12,768 nt of DNA, from positions 1-12,768 of the forward strand of contig JBJFCE010000044.1 of NCBI GenBank assembly GCA_051888775.1, written 5' to 3'. The DNA comes from JBJFCE01 sp051888775 (GTDB lineage: Bacteria; Bacillota; Clostridia; Lachnospirales; Lachnospiraceae). The position numbers were made by a program, and so were the translations under genes. The notes under the pieces were generated by a model. It searched no databases. It was not told the DNA's origin and saw only the letters and a program-made list of their open reading frames with translations. Each line of letters starts with the position of its first letter. The stretch's first letter is position 1. Shown piece after piece: positions 1 to 6,595 of the stretch.

Positions 1-32
1 GTATAAAATTTTCAATGTTCTTTAATTTAGCC

Positions 33-60
33 TTGACTTTTTATTTGCAGGCTATAAAAT
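33..60 (+). promoter_or_regulatory. Possible sigma-A promoter pointing right
   Basis: TTGACT at 33-38 and TAAAAT at 55-60 are 16 bp apart, in an AT-rich stretch. Transcription would start near 67, just before a structured inverted repeat (77-134). No open reading frame of its own follows, and the lipoprotein gene beyond is on the other strand. Such matches occur by chance in AT-rich DNA, so the call is weak. Confidence 0.25.
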
Positions 61-76
61 CAGCAGTTTCTTTTTA

Positions 77-134
77 CCGTATAGATTCACTTTACAGCAC
101 CGATGATCCCTCATGGCATCCGGTTCCTATACGG
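77..134 (+). ncRNA. Candidate small structured RNA (nested hairpins)
   Basis: CCGTATAG at 77-84 pairs perfectly with CTATACGG at 127-134. Inside it ACCGATG (99-105) pairs with CATCCGGT (117-124), giving seven pairs and one bulged C, with an 11-nt loop. A possible promoter lies at 33-60, and the hairpin at 142-169 follows, so a plus-strand RNA of about 100 nt is conceivable. The same structure forms on the minus strand, where it would lie downstream of the lipoprotein terminator. No RNA family is recognised. The structure is visible in the sequence; expression is inference. Confidence 0.22.
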
Positions 135-136
135 AG

Positions 137-169
137 AAAAAGAAAGAGCAGCTATGACCCTGCTCTTTC
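137..169 (-). terminator. Intrinsic terminator of the solute-binding protein gene
   Basis: A perfect 10-bp stem (142-151 with 160-169), with an 8-nt loop, is followed on the minus strand by five T (141-137) and then CTCC. It starts 20 bp after the stop codon of the lipoprotein gene at 189. It would end or strongly reduce transcription before any transporter genes lying further left, outside the window. Confidence 0.85.
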
Positions 170-188
170 CTGAATCATTCCAGTCAAA

Positions 189-1016
189 TTATTCTTCAGT
201 ACCTAAGCAAACACTGTCTTCCAGTCCCCACTCCGTAGCGATCTTCATAAAGGTTCCGTCCTCTACCATTTCCATCAGGGTAGCCTGAACAGTGTCTCTT
301 AATTCTTCATTTCCAAGCTTAAAGCCGATACCATACTGCTCGGTTGCCAGATATTCATCAAGGATCACAAATTCCGCGTCTCTCTGTTCCATCTGGTAAT
401 CTGCAACACCGATATCCATTGCTACCGCATCTACTGCACCAGCTTCCAGATCCATAAATGCCGTATTATAATCCGCATATTCCTGAAGTCCGCCAAAGGA
501 GCTTAACAGATCTGCCTGTGCCTCATCCTGCAAAGCTGCAAGTGCAGAAGAATCTGCCTGAACGGCAACCATTTTTCCTGCAAGATCAGCCTGACTTGTA
601 ATACCGGAATCTGCTGCCACAACAAATACCTGACTGTTATCTACATAAGGAACTGTCCACGTATAATCGTCCTCACGACCATTCATTGTAAATCCGTTCC
701 AGATACAGTCAATCGTTCCGGAAGAAAGCTCCATATCCTTGCTATCCCAATCGATCGGCTGTGCCACATAGGTCCACCCCTGTCTCTTGCAGACCTCCTG
801 TGCAAGACTTAAATCAAAGCCCACATACTCACCGTTCTCATCCAGATATCCGTAAGGTGGGAACTCTGCATCAAAACCAACGGTAAAAGTTGTTCTCTCT
901 CCGCCTTCCGCAACATCGGCTCCTGTATCGGTCTCTTTTTCTTTAGAACCGCAGGCGCTTAACATACCCAGTACCATGACCATGGTACAAAGAATTGCAA
1001 CCAGTTTCTTTTTCAT
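189..1016 (-). CDS. Amino-acid-type ABC transporter solute-binding lipoprotein
   Basis: This 275-residue protein belongs to the family-3 extracellular solute-binding proteins (SBP_bac_3), which capture polar amino acids, cystine or similar solutes and deliver them to an ABC permease. Residues 1-21 are a signal peptide (MKKK, hydrophobic core), and LSAC at 19-22 is a lipobox, so C22 should be lipidated and the protein anchored to the outer face of the membrane. A Ser/Thr/Glu-rich linker (about 23-42) precedes the binding domain. The motif GFDLSLAQEV (67-76) is the family signature, and TIDCIWNGFT (101-110) follows the usual pattern. The start is supported by GGAGG (1025-1029) with 8-nt spacing. 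It has its own promoter (1092-1120) and a terminator straight after the stop. No permease or ATPase gene is in the window; partners may lie to the left. The exact ligand cannot be read from the sequence. Confidence 0.93.
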   Translation of the reverse strand: MKKKLVAILCTMVMVLGMLSACGSKEKETDTGADVAEGGERTTFTVGFDAEFPPYGYLDENGEYVGFDLSLAQEVCKRQGWTYVAQPIDWDSKDMELSSGTIDCIWNGFTMNGREDDYTWTVPYVDNSQVFVVAADSGITSQADLAGKMVAVQADSSALAALQDEAQADLLSSFGGLQEYADYNTAFMDLEAGAVDAVAMDIGVADYQMEQRDAEFVILDEYLATEQYGIGFKLGNEELRDTVQATLMEMVEDGTFMKIATEWGLEDSVCLGTEE

Positions 1017-1091
1017 AATATTCTCCTCCTTTTGCTCCGGTCTCTGTGCAATTTAGTAATTTATCACAACGCAGTGACCAGCATATGACAT

Positions 1092-1120
1092 ATCATAGCA
1101 TAAGGAAAATAGCACGTCAA
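1092..1120 (-). promoter_or_regulatory. Sigma-A promoter of the solute-binding protein gene
   Basis: Read on the minus strand, TTGACG (1120-1115), a 17-bp spacer and TATGAT (1097-1092) form a near-consensus housekeeping promoter. Transcription should start near 1085, leaving a leader of about 68 nt that contains the AGGAGG site. The -35 box lies about 24 bp from the possible -10 of the divergent beta-galactosidase gene, so the two genes share a compact control region. Confidence 0.8.
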
Positions 1121-1143
1121 CCTGTTCGCTTAGGAACGGAATA

Positions 1144-1149
1144 TATACT
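1144..1149 (+). promoter_or_regulatory. Possible -10 box of the beta-galactosidase gene
   Basis: TATACT lies at 1144-1149, but no good -35 box is found 16-18 bp upstream (the 17-bp position reads CCTGTT). A promoter here would probably need an activator. It would start near 1156 and leave a leader of about 135 nt. No stronger plus-strand promoter was found in 1017-1290. Confidence 0.25.
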
Positions 1150-1154
1150 TTTTT

Positions 1155-1181
1155 ACAAATTTGTGTTACTATCAATGATAG
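1155..1181. promoter_or_regulatory. Two adjacent palindromes, candidate operators
   Basis: ACAAATTTGT (1155-1164) is a perfect 10-bp palindrome, and CTATCA-A-TGATAG (1169-1181) is a perfect 13-bp interrupted palindrome only 4 bp further on. They lie in the divergent control region, just downstream of a possible beta-galactosidase start site, where a repressor could block transcription. The binding protein is unknown, and the area is AT-rich, so chance palindromes are possible. Confidence 0.3.
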
Positions 1182-1290
1182 AATCCTATTTGGAATATCG
1201 GAATAACATCAGGCCGGCAGATATTTTCGCGCTCGTTTAACATAAATGACTGCCTCCCGCCAAACAAATGTAGAAAGGAAATGATTACAT

Positions 1291-3237
1291 ATGAAGATTG
1301 GTGTTGATTATTATCCGGAACACTGGGATCGTTCTCTATGGGAAGCGGATGCCGATTTGATGCAGCAGACCGGAGTAAAGCTAGTCCGCATGGCAGAATT
1401 CGCATGGTGCCTTCTGGAACCGAGAGAGGACGAATTTGACTTCACGTGGTTGGACGAAGCAGTTTCGATTTTTGCAAAACGCGGAATTGATATTGTGCTG
1501 TGTACACCGACAAACTGTCCGCCACTTTGGCTGTATGAATCTTATCCGGATGCGGTACAGACCGGACCGGACGGCAAAAAGATCGCTACCGGAATCCGCG
1601 GACACCGTTGCTATCATAATCCGGACTTTGTTCGTCTTGCCACTCGTATTGTGGATGTAATGACCAGACACTATGCCGATAACAAGTCGGTTATCGCATG
1701 GCAGATCGATAATGAGCTGGAATCCAGTTTCTGCTTTTGTGACACATGTGTCGCAAAATATCATGACTGGCTCCGCGAAAAGTACGGCACACCGGATGAG
1801 ATCAACAAAGCTTACGGCAACAACGTCTGGAGCGGTGCCTATTCTTCTTTTACACAAATCAAACCACCGTTTGGAAGCTATCCTTCCGCTTGGTTGAATC
1901 CTGCTTATATGCTGGACTTTAACCGCTATGCCTCGGACAGTATGATTCAATACCTGAACATGCAGGCAGATATCATCCGTAAAAATTGCCCGGATGCAAA
2001 GATTACAACCAATACCTGGTTCTGCGAGCATATGCCCGATTTTTACCGTGCATTCCGGAATATGGATTTTGTTTCCTATGATAATTATCCGGTCACGGCA
2101 CTTCCGGATGATCCGGAAGAATGTTATTCCCATGCCTTTCATCTGGATCTTATGCGCGGGATCAAGCAGCAGAATTTCTGGATCATGGAACAGCTAAGCG
2201 GCGGCATGGGCTGTTGGGCGCCAATGTCACGCATGCCTTGCCCCGGTATGATCGAAGGCTATTCCTTACAGGCTTTAGCTCATGGTGCAGACACTGTTTT
2301 GCATTTCAGGTGGCGTACGGCAACAACGGGTGCCGAGATGCACTGGCACGGACTGATCGATCATTCCAATGTCCCCGGCAGACGGTTTTCGGAATTTACA
2401 CATCTTTGCCAAACAGCTGCTTCTTTAGACTTTATCGAAGGAACCTCGCTTCATTCGGATGTAGCAATTTTATATTCCTCCGACAACGAATATGCGTTCC
2501 GGATTCAGCCCCAGACAGATGGCATGCATTATTTTGAACAGCTAAAGCTGTTTCATGATGCGTTTTCAAGATACGGTGTCAATATCGATATCATAAATCA
2601 TACCGATGCACTTGACGGTTACCGGATTGTGGTCGCTCCCACGATGTATGTTACGGATGATGAGACAGCCGCACATCTGCATCAATTTGTGGAAAACGGC
2701 GGCACGCTCATTCTGACCAATCGAAGCGGTGTCAAAGATCAACACAATAACTGCATCATGGCACCGCTTCCGACAGTTTATCGTGATCTGGCAGGCGCTT
2801 ATGTTTCAGAATATGAACCGATCGGCGCAGCTCACAATACCATTCGTCTGTCAGACGGTCAAACCTTCTCTTGTACGAAATGGTGCGATCTGCTCGTATG
2901 TGAATCTGCCAAAGTCCTCGGTACTTATGAAAAGGATTTCTTTCAGGGAACTCCTGCGGTCACCGTCAATGCTTACGGAAACGGTCATGCTTATTATATC
3001 GGAACCGTTGCAGAGCGAAGCTTTTATCATACCCTGATCCGCTCCGTTTTGGAACAGACACAGATTCCTTTTGCGGATGGTCTCCCGGATCATGTAGAGC
3101 TCACAACCCGCACCGGAAATGGCAAAACTGTACGATTCCTGTTTAACAATACGGATCGTGAACAGACTTTTTGCCTGAACGGTAACAACATTCACATGAA
3201 ACCTTTTGAAATGAAGATCGCTCAGGAATTCTCCTGA
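1291..3237 (+). CDS. GH42 beta-galactosidase
   Basis: This 648-residue protein is a glycoside hydrolase family 42 beta-galactosidase, which releases terminal beta-linked galactose from lactose or plant-type galacto-oligosaccharides. It has no signal peptide, so it should act in the cytoplasm on imported sugars. The N-terminal TIM barrel (about 1-380) contains IDNEL with the expected acid/base E142 and WIMEQ with the expected nucleophile E300. C107, C148, C150 and C153 match the zinc-type cysteine cluster known in this family. The middle, trimerisation-type domain spans about 390-590 and a small beta domain closes the protein. Length is typical (640-690). AGAAAGGAA about 10 nt before the ATG fixes the start. 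It stands alone with its own terminator; no sugar transporter or regulator is adjacent. Assignment to GH42 is secure; the natural substrate is not determined. Confidence 0.96.
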   Translation: MKIGVDYYPEHWDRSLWEADADLMQQTGVKLVRMAEFAWCLLEPREDEFDFTWLDEAVSIFAKRGIDIVLCTPTNCPPLWLYESYPDAVQTGPDGKKIATGIRGHRCYHNPDFVRLATRIVDVMTRHYADNKSVIAWQIDNELESSFCFCDTCVAKYHDWLREKYGTPDEINKAYGNNVWSGAYSSFTQIKPPFGSYPSAWLNPAYMLDFNRYASDSMIQYLNMQADIIRKNCPDAKITTNTWFCEHMPDFYRAFRNMDFVSYDNYPVTALPDDPEECYSHAFHLDLMRGIKQQNFWIMEQLSGGMGCWAPMSRMPCPGMIEGYSLQALAHGADTVLHFRWRTATTGAEMHWHGLIDHSNVPGRRFSEFTHLCQTAASLDFIEGTSLHSDVAILYSSDNEYAFRIQPQTDGMHYFEQLKLFHDAFSRYGVNIDIINHTDALDGYRIVVAPTMYVTDDETAAHLHQFVENGGTLILTNRSGVKDQHNNCIMAPLPTVYRDLAGAYVSEYEPIGAAHNTIRLSDGQTFSCTKWCDLLVCESAKVLGTYEKDFFQGTPAVTVNAYGNGHAYYIGTVAERSFYHTLIRSVLEQTQIPFADGLPDHVELTTRTGNGKTVRFLFNNTDREQTFCLNGNNIHMKPFEMKIAQEFS

Positions 3238-3250
3238 GCGATCTTTGTTA
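3214..3250 (+). terminator. Terminator overlapping the beta-galactosidase stop codon
   Basis: A perfect 14-bp stem (3214-3227 with 3232-3245) and a 4-nt loop are followed by TTTGTTAT. The 5' arm encodes the last residues of the beta-galactosidase and the stop codon (3235-3237) lies in the 3' arm. The flanking T-run is modest, but the stem is long and GC-containing. Read the other way it could also slow transcription from the convergent Rpn gene. Confidence 0.82.
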
Positions 3251-3280
3251 TCTACTGTATGTCAAATATAACACTGCAAC

Positions 3281-3598
3281 CTAGATATCATTTTTCCTGC
3301 AATCTGCTTGTTTCATTACAGCCTCATAATAATCCTCTGCCTGCTTTCTTGTCAGTTGGAAATGCTTTTCCAATTTTATCAAAATCCGGTCTTTCGAGAC
3401 GCCTTCTTCCAGATTATCATAAATAACTGCTTCTATTCCTTGCTGCATCCCTTGGCGCTTCCCACTTGCAAACAAAGCAGCTCGGTCCTCTTCATAGCGC
3501 TGTCGGGCTTCACATTGCAATCTGATATTTTCCTCGGCACTGACATCATACATTGTTGCAGCTGCTTCTTTGATATATTCGTTCTTCTCTGCCAACAT
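3281..3598 (-). CDS. Possible internal-start C-terminal Rpn small protein
   Basis: ATG codon 200 of the Rpn gene (3598-3596) is preceded by GGAGG (3611-3607) with an 8-nt gap, as good as the site before the full gene. Initiation here would give a 105-residue in-frame protein holding only the C-terminal helical part and lacking D75 and the ExQ motif. In E. coli, rpn genes are reported to encode such C-terminal small proteins, which inhibit the full-length nuclease. The caution is that GGAGGA here is the coding for Trp-Glu-Glu, a stretch that I believe recurs in this family, so it may not be a selected ribosome site. Confidence 0.33.
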   Translation of the reverse strand: MLAEKNEYIKEAAATMYDVSAEENIRLQCEARQRYEEDRAALFASGKRQGMQQGIEAVIYDNLEEGVSKDRILIKLEKHFQLTRKQAEDYYEAVMKQADCRKNDI

Positions 3599-4195
3599 TC
3601 TGATTTCCTCCCAAGTTCCTGCTTTGAAAAGTTTTGCCCACTGATATAACGTATTCTCACGATCTTCGGCAGTTGCCTGTTCTGCCTGAGTTAAGTCTAA
3701 CACATACAATTTAAATTTGTCACTATACACATGGTGATTTTTTATATTCATCATCTGATACTTTGCATAAAACTCCGGATGGTCCGGAAAGAGAGTATAA
3801 TCCAAAATACTGATGTGTATCGCTTCCTTCATATCCGGATAGCTTCCCCCTTTGGACGTTTCATCAAATGTGCGGCACAGATAAGCCAATGAGCGTTCTT
3901 CCCAATCCTGATTATCCGCAATCTGCATTTCGATATTCAGTATCGTTTTATTGTTTAGCAGAATTTTAATATCCAGCACAAATGTTTTTTCTTCAATCCG
4001 CTCTCCCAGAACAATCGGATTCTGAATCTCTACCTGTTGGATTCCTTCCTGCTTCAACCCCAATAATGCTGCAATCAGCCCTCTCAATGCTTTCTCATTT
4101 TTCTGCAATACCGCTCGAAAGAGATAATCATTTGTGAGCTTATAGCGCACATCCCCTACTGCCTGTTCTAACATTCTTCGACCTTTTTCAGACAT
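3281..4195 (-). CDS. Rpn family PD-(D/E)XK nuclease (transposase-like)
   Basis: This 304-residue protein belongs to the Rpn / 'PD-(D/E)XK nuclease family transposase' group, common in several copies in Lachnospiraceae. The N-terminal part reads LTNDYLFRAVL (20-30), which is typical of the family. The catalytic core is visible as D75 in FVLDIKILL followed by IEMQ (88-91), giving the D...ExQ pattern of the PD-(D/E)XK fold. The C-terminal third (about 195-304) is charged and helical, again typical. AGGAGG with the usual spacing (4201-4207) supports the start. Characterised Rpn proteins are DNA endonucleases linked to recombination and, in E. coli, to phage defence. The catalytic residues look intact, so the gene is probably functional. 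It stands alone between the beta-galactosidase and thrS; no inverted repeats typical of an IS flank it. No clear promoter was found. Confidence 0.9.
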   Translation of the reverse strand: MSEKGRRMLEQAVGDVRYKLTNDYLFRAVLQKNEKALRGLIAALLGLKQEGIQQVEIQNPIVLGERIEEKTFVLDIKILLNNKTILNIEMQIADNQDWEERSLAYLCRTFDETSKGGSYPDMKEAIHISILDYTLFPDHPEFYAKYQMMNIKNHHVYSDKFKLYVLDLTQAEQATAEDRENTLYQWAKLFKAGTWEEIRMLAEKNEYIKEAAATMYDVSAEENIRLQCEARQRYEEDRAALFASGKRQGMQQGIEAVIYDNLEEGVSKDRILIKLEKHFQLTRKQAEDYYEAVMKQADCRKNDI

Positions 4196-4261
4196 GAATT
4201 TTCCTCCTTAGAAACCATAGATTTGAATGAATTGAATATTTGGCGAATTGCCTGAATAGAA

Positions 4262-4301
4262 AAGATAAGTCAGATTATCTTAACGATGACAGTTCCCTGT
4301 C
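4262..4301 (-). repeat. Two small hairpins between thrS and the Rpn gene
   Basis: GACAG-TTCC-CTGTC (4288-4301) forms a 5-bp stem that on the minus strand has a GGAA tetraloop. AAGATAA and TTATCTT (4262-4268, 4275-4281) form a perfect 7-bp inverted repeat with a 6-nt loop, followed on the minus strand by TTC-rich sequence. They may add to termination after thrS or be a binding site in front of the Rpn gene. Apart from these and the hairpin at 4317-4350, I see nothing in the 180-bp gap 4196-4375. Confidence 0.3.
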
Positions 4302-4316
4302 TCTAATATGATAAAC

Positions 4317-4350
4317 AGATGCATCCGGCATTTCATCTCCGGATGCATCT
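4317..4350 (-). terminator. Probable terminator of thrS
   Basis: A perfect 12-bp stem (4317-4328 with 4339-4350) and a 10-nt loop begin 25 bp after the thrS stop. TATGAT (4307-4312) and ATCATA (4351-4356) can extend it past a 4-nt bulge. On the minus strand the following sequence is only GTTTATCAT, so the T-run is weak; the long stem and position are the main support. Confidence 0.6.
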
Positions 4351-4375
4351 ATCATAGCATGGCTCTTTGATTTAC

Positions 4376-6154
4376 TCAAGTGTTTTTCTGACGCCCGCCA
4401 TTTTCAAGCAGCTTTATAAGCTCCAAAAGCGTCATTTCTCCCATATCCTGTTTCTCCGTTTGGGCATCGCGCTGTCTGACCGAAACGGTCCGATTCTGTT
4501 TTTCTTTCTCGCCCAGAATGAGCATATACGGGAGTTTATCCAGTCTTGCTTCCCGGATCTTATAACCGAGCTTTTCGTCCCGCTCATCTGTTTCCACACG
4601 AATGCCATGCTGTTGCAGCTGATCTGAAACTTCCTTGGCATATGCCTGATACTTATCGGATACCGGAAGAATCCTTACCTGAACGGGGGACAGCCAGAGC
4701 GGAAACCTGCCCGCATAATGCTCGATCAAAATACCGATAAACCGCTCAATAGAACCGTAAATTGTCCGGTGTATCATAATCGGACGATGCTTTTCTCCGT
4801 CCGCACCCATATATTCGATTCCGAAACGAAGCGGTAACTGAAAATCCAGCTGGATCGTTCCGCACTGCCATGTTCTTCCGATGGAATCCGTCAGATGAAA
4901 ATCCAGCTTCGGTCCGTAAAATGCGCCGTCCCCTTCATTCACAACATATTCCATGTGCATATCTTCAACCGCTTTTCTAAGTGCCTGCGTTGCAAGCTCC
5001 CAGTCCTCCTCGCTTCCGATGCTGTTCTCCGGCTTTGTCGAAAGCTCCACATGATAGGAAAAACCGAATTTTGCATACACTTCATCGATCAGCCTGACTA
5101 CCTTCCGGATTTCGTCTATGACCTGCTCCTGAGTCATAAAGATATGGGCATCGTCCTGCGTAAAGCAGCGGACTCTCATCAATCCATGCAGCTGTCCCGA
5201 TTTTTCGTGCCGGTGTACCAGCCCAAGCTCTCCGAGCCTCAAAGGCAGATCCCGGTAAGAACGCGGTTCCATTTTGTATACAAGCAATCCGCCCGGACAA
5301 TTCATGGGCTTGATACAATAATCCGCTCCATCGATCACACTCGTATACATATTTTCCCGATAATGCTCCCAATGCCCCGAAGTCTCCCAAAGTGATTTTT
5401 CCAGCATGATCGGCGTGGATATTTCCTGATATCCGTTTTTTCTGTGAAGTTCCCGCCAATATTCAATCAGCAGATTCTTAAGGACCATTCCTTTGGGCAG
5501 GAAAAGCGGAAAACCGGGGCCTTCCTCCATAAGGGCAAAAAGTCCCAGTTCCTTTCCGAGCTTTCTGTGATCCCTGCGCTTTGCCTCCTCCATAAGCTCC
5601 AGATATTGCTTCAGTTCTGATGCTTTCGGAAATGAAATCCCATATATCCGCGTCAGCATTTTGTTCTTCTCATTTCCCCGCCAATAGGCACCGGCAATAG
5701 ACAAGAGCTTAAACGCTCTGATATGGCATGTGTTGGAAATATGCGGTCCCGCACAAAATTCCGTATACTCACCCTGTCTGTAAAAGCTGATCCGCTCATG
5801 TTCGGGAAGCTCGCGGATCATCTGAACTTTATAAGGTTCTTCCTGTTGTTCCATATACGCAAGTGCTTCCTCTTTTTGCACCTCATATACCTGCAGGGAT
5901 AAAGATTCCTGCACGATCTTCTGCATCTGCGCTTCGATCTCCGGCAGATACTCCTCAGTAAACGGGAAATCGAACTCAAAATCATAGTAAAATCCGTGTT
6001 CGATTGCCGGACCGATTGCACATTTGGTCGTCGGATACAGCCGCTTAACTGCCTGCGCCAACACATGGGCACTGGTATGCCAGAAGGCTTCCTTTACCTC
6101 CTGTTGCTCAAAATCACCCTCATACACCTGACCGTTTCTGTCAATCATCTTCAT
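4376..6154 (-). CDS. thrS: Threonyl-tRNA synthetase lacking most of the TGS domain
   Basis: This 592-residue class II synthetase charges tRNA-Thr with threonine in the cytoplasm. The N-terminal editing domain has HTSAH (H26, H30) and CAGPH (C134, H138), matching the residues that clear mischarged serine. The catalytic core has class II motif 1 ending in STPIM (246-250), motif 2 around VHRHEKSG (313-320) and motif 3 at GSIERFIG (467-474). Predicted zinc ligands are C286, H337 and H462, about 48 positions earlier than in the E. coli enzyme. The anticodon-binding domain occupies about 488-585. The roughly 60-residue TGS domain at the usual N-terminus is mostly absent; an in-frame TAA two codons before the ATG rules out a longer protein. 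AGGAGA precedes the ATG. A Thr-specific T-box controls the gene. Confidence 0.97.
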   Translation of the reverse strand: MKMIDRNGQVYEGDFEQQEVKEAFWHTSAHVLAQAVKRLYPTTKCAIGPAIEHGFYYDFEFDFPFTEEYLPEIEAQMQKIVQESLSLQVYEVQKEEALAYMEQQEEPYKVQMIRELPEHERISFYRQGEYTEFCAGPHISNTCHIRAFKLLSIAGAYWRGNEKNKMLTRIYGISFPKASELKQYLELMEEAKRRDHRKLGKELGLFALMEEGPGFPLFLPKGMVLKNLLIEYWRELHRKNGYQEISTPIMLEKSLWETSGHWEHYRENMYTSVIDGADYCIKPMNCPGGLLVYKMEPRSYRDLPLRLGELGLVHRHEKSGQLHGLMRVRCFTQDDAHIFMTQEQVIDEIRKVVRLIDEVYAKFGFSYHVELSTKPENSIGSEEDWELATQALRKAVEDMHMEYVVNEGDGAFYGPKLDFHLTDSIGRTWQCGTIQLDFQLPLRFGIEYMGADGEKHRPIMIHRTIYGSIERFIGILIEHYAGRFPLWLSPVQVRILPVSDKYQAYAKEVSDQLQQHGIRVETDERDEKLGYKIREARLDKLPYMLILGEKEKQNRTVSVRQRDAQTEKQDMGEMTLLELIKLLENGGRQKNT

Positions 6155-6219
6155 TTCTTATGTCTCCTTTCTTTGAGAAGCATACGCCTGTGTTTAAGAA
6201 ACTCCGCGGTCTTCTCCGG

Positions 6220-6276
6220 TCAAAAAACCTCATTCGTCTCCCACACATCGTATGCATTTACAGAATCTGATAACAT
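6220..6276 (-). other. Possible 18-codon upstream ORF in the thrS leader
   Basis: Directly after the T-box terminator T-run, an ATG (6276-6274) opens an 18-codon reading frame ending at TGA (6222-6220), translating as MLSDSVNAYDVWETNEVF. GGAGGG in the 3' arm of the terminator lies 11 nt before it. The 122 nt between the terminator and thrS is longer than needed for a ribosome site. There is no run of threonine codons, so it is not a classical attenuator peptide. A chance ORF of this size is quite likely. Confidence 0.15.
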
Positions 6277-6324
6277 AAGAAAAGCACCCTCCGATACACG
6301 ATTCTCTCGTATATCTAAGGGTGC
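6277..6324 (-). terminator. T-box terminator hairpin
   Basis: On the minus strand GCACCCT (6324-6318) pairs with AGGGTGC (6290-6284), and GATATACGA pairs with TCGTGTATC inside it with one wobble. The stem is followed by TTTTCTT (6283-6277). It is the regulated terminator of the thrS T-box. Since no other terminator is seen after the transketolase operon, it probably also stops read-through from those genes. Confidence 0.93.
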
Positions 6325-6545
6325 ATGATCGCACGGTTCCACCTTAACTTTTCACTTCGGACTCCAACAAATCCTATCCTTTAACGCAGGCATACGGTCA
6401 TACTTACCGCTCTACAAGCTTCGGCATGACAGCTCGGGAATGGTTTTCGTCTGCCGTTCATATAAGCGGCTTCCACCGATTACCGCTCTCTCTGGATACT
6501 TCTTTGCAAACTACTCTTTTCCGTCATGGCTTTTCCTATGTTATT
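6277..6545 (-). promoter_or_regulatory. T-box riboswitch, threonine-specific (thrS leader)
   Basis: This minus-strand leader senses uncharged tRNA-Thr and lets transcription proceed into thrS when threonine is short. Stem I is closed by CATGAC (6528-6523) and GTCATG (6430-6425). It contains AGTA-type and AG-rich elements (AGAGAGAG at 6493-6486) and the GGTGGAAGC loop region (6477-6469). The specifier loop reads GAAAACCA with the Thr codon ACC at 6444-6442, followed by a purine, as usual. The highly conserved T-box sequence AAGGTGGAACCGTGCG lies at 6345-6330 and can pair either with the tRNA acceptor end and its antiterminator partner or be displaced by the terminator at 6277-6324. The specifier agrees with the gene it controls. 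This fills most of the 441-bp gap between thrS and the transketolase genes. Confidence 0.95.
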
Positions 6546-6551
6546 GTGGTT

Positions 6552-6580
6552 ATAGTAGCATTATGAGACTCAATTGTCAA
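6552..6580 (-). promoter_or_regulatory. Promoter of the T-box-thrS unit
   Basis: Minus-strand TTGACA (6580-6575) is a perfect -35, followed by a 17-bp spacer and TACTAT (6557-6552) with an upstream TG (extended -10). Transcription should start near 6545, just before stem I. The -35 box begins only 15 bp after the stop codon of the transketolase C-terminal gene. Confidence 0.87.
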
Positions 6581-6595
6581 TCCGCAGTTCTTTTT

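Noticed and set aside
103..288. 61-residue plus-strand ORF at the left edge
   Set aside because: It has no ribosome site, crosses the terminator hairpin and runs antisense into the solute-binding protein gene.
1381..2142. 253-residue minus-strand ORF inside the beta-galactosidase
   Set aside because: It is the shadow of a well-supported GH42 gene in the other strand; its translation shows no domain and it has no ribosome site or promoter.
3281..4195. Rpn gene as part of an insertion sequence
   Set aside because: I saw no terminal inverted repeats or target-site duplication around it; 'transposase' is only the historical family name.
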